From contig NZ_BAHE01000027.1 in assembly GCF_000298235.1 (NCBI RefSeq), positions 1 to 51,512 on the forward strand: 51,512 nt of DNA, given 5' to 3'. Source of the stretch: Gordonia namibiensis NBRC 108229. GTDB lineage: Bacteria > Actinomycetota > Actinomycetes > Mycobacteriales > Mycobacteriaceae. Each line of letters begins with the position of its first letter. Position 1 is the first letter of the stretch. A program made the position numbers and the translations under genes. A model generated the notes under the pieces. That model searched no databases and was not told the DNA's origin. It saw only the letters and a list, made by a program, of their open reading frames with translations. Below are positions 48,037-51,512 of the stretch, one piece after another.

Positions 48037-49145
48037 GGCATTCCTGTCTTCGCTGTACCGGACCCGTTCCGGTGGCGGTGGGGTCGTTCGTCGATGTGCT
48101 CGGAATACCCCCGCGTGGTGAACTCCTCGCCGTCGACGCGCACCCGTGCGTCGTAACCGGAGATGTAACCGCGACCGACCGCGAATCGCTGTGGACAGTC
48201 GTAGGTTCCGACGACCGAGACGCCGCTGCAACCGAACTCGAAGACGCGGGGGAGGAATCGCTCGTTCCCGTGTGAGTCCGTGGTGGGGGTGTCGTCCGTC
48301 TCCAGGACGCGGTGATAACCCTCGTGGACCTTGTGATCGGCTGCGCCGTCGAGTGATCGGCGGATGACGTTGGTCTCGACGATGCTTCCGGAGACCCCCA
48401 GTTGGGTGAACAGGATCTGGCGTTCACCGGGTAGGTCGACGACGTGATAACTGAACCACTCCAGCGGGATCTGCCGGTCCGTGGCGCGGCGGAGTACCAC
48501 GTAGGGGCTGATGGATCGCGCGTACTCGAGGTTCCCCACTCCGGAGATCTCGGTCGTCGCACCGCGGTGCGTCACCTGACCCCGGTAGCGTCCCAGGTGA
48601 CCGATGTGCTGCCAGACAGGTGATCTGACGAACCAGGTGGGATTGGGACGGCAGGTCATCGTCAGCTCTACGTGGAGATCATCTGCATGGATCCGGATGT
48701 CGAACTGCGGGTGCGTCCCGGTGATCGACGCCAGGGTGCCGAACTCTGCGCGGTTCGGTGCGAACCGCCCGTCGCGTCGGATGGAGAGCACCTCCCGCGC
48801 GTAGGCGCTGTCGGCACCACTCGACGCGGAGGCCACGATGATGTCCTGCGGGTCGTCGGGGGTGGCCTCCTGCGGGAAGTCGAAGGCGCGGAGACCGGTC
48901 ATGCCGGCCATGACCATCAGGCTCAGGTATCGGTGTGGGTCGGGCAGAGACGGCAACATGAGGCCGTAGTGGCTCCACCCGAAGCGGCCCGGCAGTTCGG
49001 TGTGCGGCAGGAGATCGAGCGATCCGTCGAACGGCTTCTGCGAGGCGAGGTGTGCGGAGTCGGTGAAGTGCCGGGCCACCGCCAGTGCGGGTCGCAAAGC
49101 GCCCGGAGGGCGCGAGCGGTAGATCAGCCGTCTATCGTCGGTCAT
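48033..49145 (-). CDS. Conserved protein of unknown function (370 aa)
   Basis: I do not recognise this protein with certainty. It is soluble, without a signal peptide. Notable segments are SQKPFDGSLDLLPHTELPGR, FGWSHYGLMLPSLPDPHRYL and a C-terminal half rich in beta-strand sequence (ISGVGNLEYARSISPYVVLR, EWFSYHVVDLPGERQILFTQ, RGYISGYDARV). The pattern recalls lipocalin-like AttH/CrtC enzymes, which is only a guess. The chosen ATG overlaps the CHAP gene stop; the open frame continues upstream in a non-coding frame of that gene. The end overlaps the DUF2461 start. Confidence 0.72.
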   Translation of the reverse strand: MTDDRRLIYRSRPPGALRPALAVARHFTDSAHLASQKPFDGSLDLLPHTELPGRFGWSHYGLMLPSLPDPHRYLSLMVMAGMTGLRAFDFPQEATPDDPQDIIVASASSGADSAYAREVLSIRRDGRFAPNRAEFGTLASITGTHPQFDIRIHADDLHVELTMTCRPNPTWFVRSPVWQHIGHLGRYRGQVTHRGATTEISGVGNLEYARSISPYVVLRRATDRQIPLEWFSYHVVDLPGERQILFTQLGVSGSIVETNVIRRSLDGAADHKVHEGYHRVLETDDTPTTDSHGNERFLPRVFEFGCSGVSVVGTYDCPQRFAVGRGYISGYDARVRVDGEEFTTRGYSEHIDERPHRHRNGSGTAKTGMP

Positions 49146-49834
49146 CGCTCGGCATCCCGCTCGAGGTCGAGGCGTCCGAACCCGACGACGCCGCCGTCGG
49201 ACCTCCAGTCCAGTTCGTGTACCCGGATCTTGCGCATCTCGTTGCCCCCGACCGTCGTGGCCTCGTCGCCGTCGACCCGGACCACGATATTGGTGTGCTG
49301 GCCCAGGGCCGACGACCGGTCGTAGAGGACGACGTCGCCCACGCGGGGCGTGTAGTCGCCGACCGGCTCGAAACGTCGGCTGTCCTCGAAATACTCCTGG
49401 AGGGTGAACACCCCCGGAATCCGCCAGTGCCCCGAGTGTGGGTTGGCGAACGGCGCCCCGGCCTCGCGCATGATCCAGCTGACGAAGTTCGCGCACCACG
49501 GTTCGTCGACGCCTTCGGAGTAGAAGGTGCCCGGACGCTGCGCGGCGTGCTCGTCGCGGAGCAACTCGACGATCCGGTTCTGTGTCGGCGTCAGCTGGCC
49601 GGCGTCGACCTGGGGAAACTCCGCAGTGTCCCACGGCAGCCACCGCTCGGGGACGGTGCGCCAGGCGATCACCCCTGCGCCCAACATCAGGACCATGACG
49701 AGCGCGGCGGCGACGACGAACGGCCGGCGTCGTCGACGGGCTGGGCGTTCGCCGAGGTCCCTGCGTTCTTCGAGGTCCCCCTGTTCCGCAAGGTCCCTCT
49801 GTTCCGCAAGGTCACTGGCCGAGTCGGGTCTCAC
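49142..49834 (-). CDS. Membrane-anchored CHAP domain peptidase/amidase
   Basis: A 230-residue protein. A charged, Arg/Glu-rich N-terminus (with repeated DLxExxDL blocks) is followed by one hydrophobic helix (about residues 39-57). The external domain holds the CHAP catalytic Cys in EPWCANFVSWIMREAG and His in LGQHTNIVVRVDG, with VGDVVLYDR between. CHAP enzymes cut peptidoglycan peptide bonds. The start is GTG at 49834, seven bases after a TACACT -10 on this strand; GTG at 49858 is an alternative. Its stop overlaps the next gene. Confidence 0.82.
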   Translation of the reverse strand: MRPDSASDLAEQRDLAEQGDLEERRDLGERPARRRRRPFVVAAALVMVLMLGAGVIAWRTVPERWLPWDTAEFPQVDAGQLTPTQNRIVELLRDEHAAQRPGTFYSEGVDEPWCANFVSWIMREAGAPFANPHSGHWRIPGVFTLQEYFEDSRRFEPVGDYTPRVGDVVLYDRSSALGQHTNIVVRVDGDEATTVGGNEMRKIRVHELDWRSDGGVVGFGRLDLERDAER

Positions 49835-49841
49835 CCCGACG

Positions 49842-49847
49842 AGTGTA
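49842..49847 (-). promoter_or_regulatory. Leaderless-type -10 for the CHAP operon
   Basis: On the minus strand TACACT is followed by seven bases and the GTG at 49834. No ribosome-binding site is seen at that start, which supports a leaderless transcript and helps choose this start codon. Confidence 0.4.
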
Positions 49848-49956
49848 AGGAGTGCCACGCGGTGCGGTGCCGCGCTGCGCTGCGGGGTGTTGGCAGAATG
49901 ACGGGCTGGCGGGGGCTGCGAATCACGACCGTGAGAAGAACGGGGCGGAACACCAC

Positions 49957-51459
49957 ATGACGGACGAACCGGGGCACGAGCCGATACTGCGTGCGGGGGA
50001 CACGTGTCGGGAGATCGCCACTGCCGACCGCGTCGCCTGCATCGTCGATGCGGCGGATTACTTCCTGCACGCAAAGTCGGCGCTCCTGCAGGCGCGACGC
50101 CGCGTCATCCTGATCGGCTGGGATGTCGACACGAGGATCAGTCTGGACCCGCGGTCACCGGAGGGAGACGTTCCCGACCGGCTCGGCGAATTCCTCAAGT
50201 GGCTCGGCGCGAACCGGCCGGGACTCGAGATCTATGTGCTGCGCTGGAGCACGGGTGCCTTCACCGGGATGCTGCGCGGTGTGGCGCCGCCGTTCGTCCA
50301 GGACCTGTTGACGGGGCGTCGACTGCATTTTCGGATCGATGCCGCCCATCCGGTGTCGGCCGCGCATCACCAGAAGATCGCCGTCATCGACGATCAGTTC
50401 GCGTTCTGCGGCGGTATCGACATGACTGTCGATCGCTGGGACACTTCGGAGCACCTCTCGCACAACGACTTCCGTCGTGATCCCGACGGGGAGCCACATG
50501 GTCCCTGGCATGACGTGACCGTCGCGCTCGACGGGGATGCGGCACGTGTCGTCGCAGGTGTCGCCGTCGACCGGTGGGAAGCGGCGACCGGTGAACGTCT
50601 GGCGCCCCTCGTCGACACCGAGGGTCCCGACATCTGGCCCGAGGAACTCGGGGTCACGTTCACCGACTGCGAGGTCGGGGTCGCCCGAACCATCCCGCAC
50701 TACAACGACCGCGAGGAAGTCGACGAGATCCGCCGACTCTACAAGGCAGCCTTCGCAGCGGCCCGACGCACGATCTACATCGAGAGCCAGTACCTGGCGG
50801 CCCGCGAGATCGCGGATGCGCTCGCCGAACGACTCGCCGAACCCGATGGTCCCGAGATCGTCGTCGTCCTCCCGCGGCATGCCGACAGCCCGGTCGAACG
50901 ACTGGCCATGGACGGTGCACGGCACAAACTGCTCCGGATGCTGTGGCGTGCCGACGTCCACGACCGGTTCCGCGCCTACTATCCGGTGACCTCGGAGGGC
51001 GACGAGATCTACGTCCACGCCAAGGTGCTCGTCGTCGACGACATCCTGTTGCGCATCGGTTCGTCCAATCTGAACAACCGATCGCTGGGCTTCGACAGTG
51101 AATGCGACGTCGCGATCGAGGCGCGCCGCGACGACCCCGACGATGCACGCATCCGCGACAACATCACGTCGGTGCGGACCCGGCTGCTGTCGGAACACCT
51201 CGGCGTCGATGCCGAGGTCTTCGACGACGCTGTGCGAGAGACGGATTCGCTGGTCGGCGCGATCGAGGCGCTGGCCACCCCGGGCCGCACACTCGAACTG
51301 TTCGACCGTGACGTCATCGATGACGAAGCCTCGATCATCGCCGAGAACGAGCTCGTCGACCCGGAGGACGCGAGCACCCCGCTGGTCGAACGGGTCTACC
51401 GCAGTGTGCTCCGGCGGGGAGCCGGAAAACGTCTGACGCGCTTGACTTCCACGCGCTGA
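49957..51459 (+). CDS. Phospholipase D-like protein with two HKD motifs
   Basis: A 500-residue member of the phospholipase D superfamily. Both catalytic motifs are intact: HHQKIAVID (H138, K140, D145) and HAKVLVVDDILLRIGSSNLN (H354, K356, D361). No signal peptide is visible, so the protein is probably cytosolic or membrane-peripheral. A phosphatidyl-hydrolysing or transferring role is likely; the substrate is open. The ATG at 49957 is favoured over an upstream in-frame ATG at 49852, which adds 35 non-family residues. It is divergent from the CHAP operon and overlaps a repeat end at its stop codon. Confidence 0.9.
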   Translation: MTDEPGHEPILRAGDTCREIATADRVACIVDAADYFLHAKSALLQARRRVILIGWDVDTRISLDPRSPEGDVPDRLGEFLKWLGANRPGLEIYVLRWSTGAFTGMLRGVAPPFVQDLLTGRRLHFRIDAAHPVSAAHHQKIAVIDDQFAFCGGIDMTVDRWDTSEHLSHNDFRRDPDGEPHGPWHDVTVALDGDAARVVAGVAVDRWEAATGERLAPLVDTEGPDIWPEELGVTFTDCEVGVARTIPHYNDREEVDEIRRLYKAAFAAARRTIYIESQYLAAREIADALAERLAEPDGPEIVVVLPRHADSPVERLAMDGARHKLLRMLWRADVHDRFRAYYPVTSEGDEIYVHAKVLVVDDILLRIGSSNLNNRSLGFDSECDVAIEARRDDPDDARIRDNITSVRTRLLSEHLGVDAEVFDDAVRETDSLVGAIEALATPGRTLELFDRDVIDDEASIIAENELVDPEDASTPLVERVYRSVLRRGAGKRLTRLTSTR

Positions 51460-51471
51460 AATCCGTCCCTG
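51456..51471. repeat. End of the CTGAAATCCGCCCCTG repeat family
   Basis: CTGAAATCCGTCCCTG matches the terminal unit of the elements at 20036 and 20194 at 15 of 16 positions. It begins at the stop codon of the phospholipase D gene. The rest of the element, if present, runs past the window end. Confidence 0.6.
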
Positions 51472-51512
51472 CGACGAGACGCTGACGCTGCCGAGGTGTG
51501 AGGAGCGCCAGC

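Noticed and set aside
48037..48231. N-terminal extension of the DUF2461 frame
   Set aside because: The added residues are Arg-rich non-family sequence lying within the upstream gene. The ATG at 48036 overlaps that gene's stop.

Overview
The window is high-GC chromosomal DNA from a mycolic-acid actinobacterium (Mycobacteriales), most likely Gordonia or a close relative. The evidence is the strong GC bias, many GTG starts, ATGA/GTGA stop-start overlaps, and a his-trp-lgt-pyk-tesB gene order that matches the block I know from Mycobacterium tuberculosis (hisD...hisI, trpE, trpC, trpB, trpA, lgt, pykA, tesB1). Here gltBD is inserted between lgt and pyk. No tRNA, rRNA, CRISPR array, transposase or phage gene was seen.

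Layout. (1) 1-5100: an ABC importer of the sulfonate/nitrate/taurine type (permease, ATPase, lipoprotein) with a FAD flavoprotein and a 2x[4Fe-4S] ferredoxin encoded between the ATPase and the binding protein, closed by a strong hairpin. (2) 5218-12156: histidine operon hisD-C-B-H-(small membrane protein)-priA-impA-hisF-hisI. hisG and hisE are not here. (3) 12196-17921: tautomerase, trpE, Trp-associated membrane protein, trpC, trpB, trpA. trpD and trpG are not here. (4) 18061-31844: lgt with a long acidic repeat tail, a repeat-bearing intergenic region, gltB-gltD, pyk, tesB, a small membrane protein and a BacA/Rv1819c-type ABC transporter. (5) 31955-34576: long-chain acyl-CoA synthetase and two small proteins. 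(6) 34598-36816 (minus): ethanolamine ammonia-lyase eutB-eutC. (7) 37265-42496: a probable cyclohexanecarboxylate cluster (badI-badH-aliA-aliB-like) followed by its likely TetR regulator. (8) 42470-47138: a second TetR with a divergent alpha/beta-hydrolase, dodecin, a YchJ-like protein, a fused ABM/membrane protein and guanine deaminase. (9) 47404-51459: a minus-strand operon (CHAP hydrolase, unknown, DUF2461) divergent from a phospholipase D.

How it works together. The his, trp and glt genes form a biosynthetic core built from tightly coupled cistrons. The flanks are catabolic: an uncharacterised flavin/iron-sulfur reductase tied to solute uptake, ethanolamine cleavage (B12-dependent, with a candidate B12 importer nearby), alicyclic acid ring cleavage and purine salvage.

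The most promising observations are the transporter-linked flavoprotein/ferredoxin pair, the alicyclic-acid cluster with shared TGAA-N6-TTCA operators, two kinds of palindromic intergenic repeat, and a recurring TANNNT-N6/7-start arrangement that suggests leaderless transcripts at six places.
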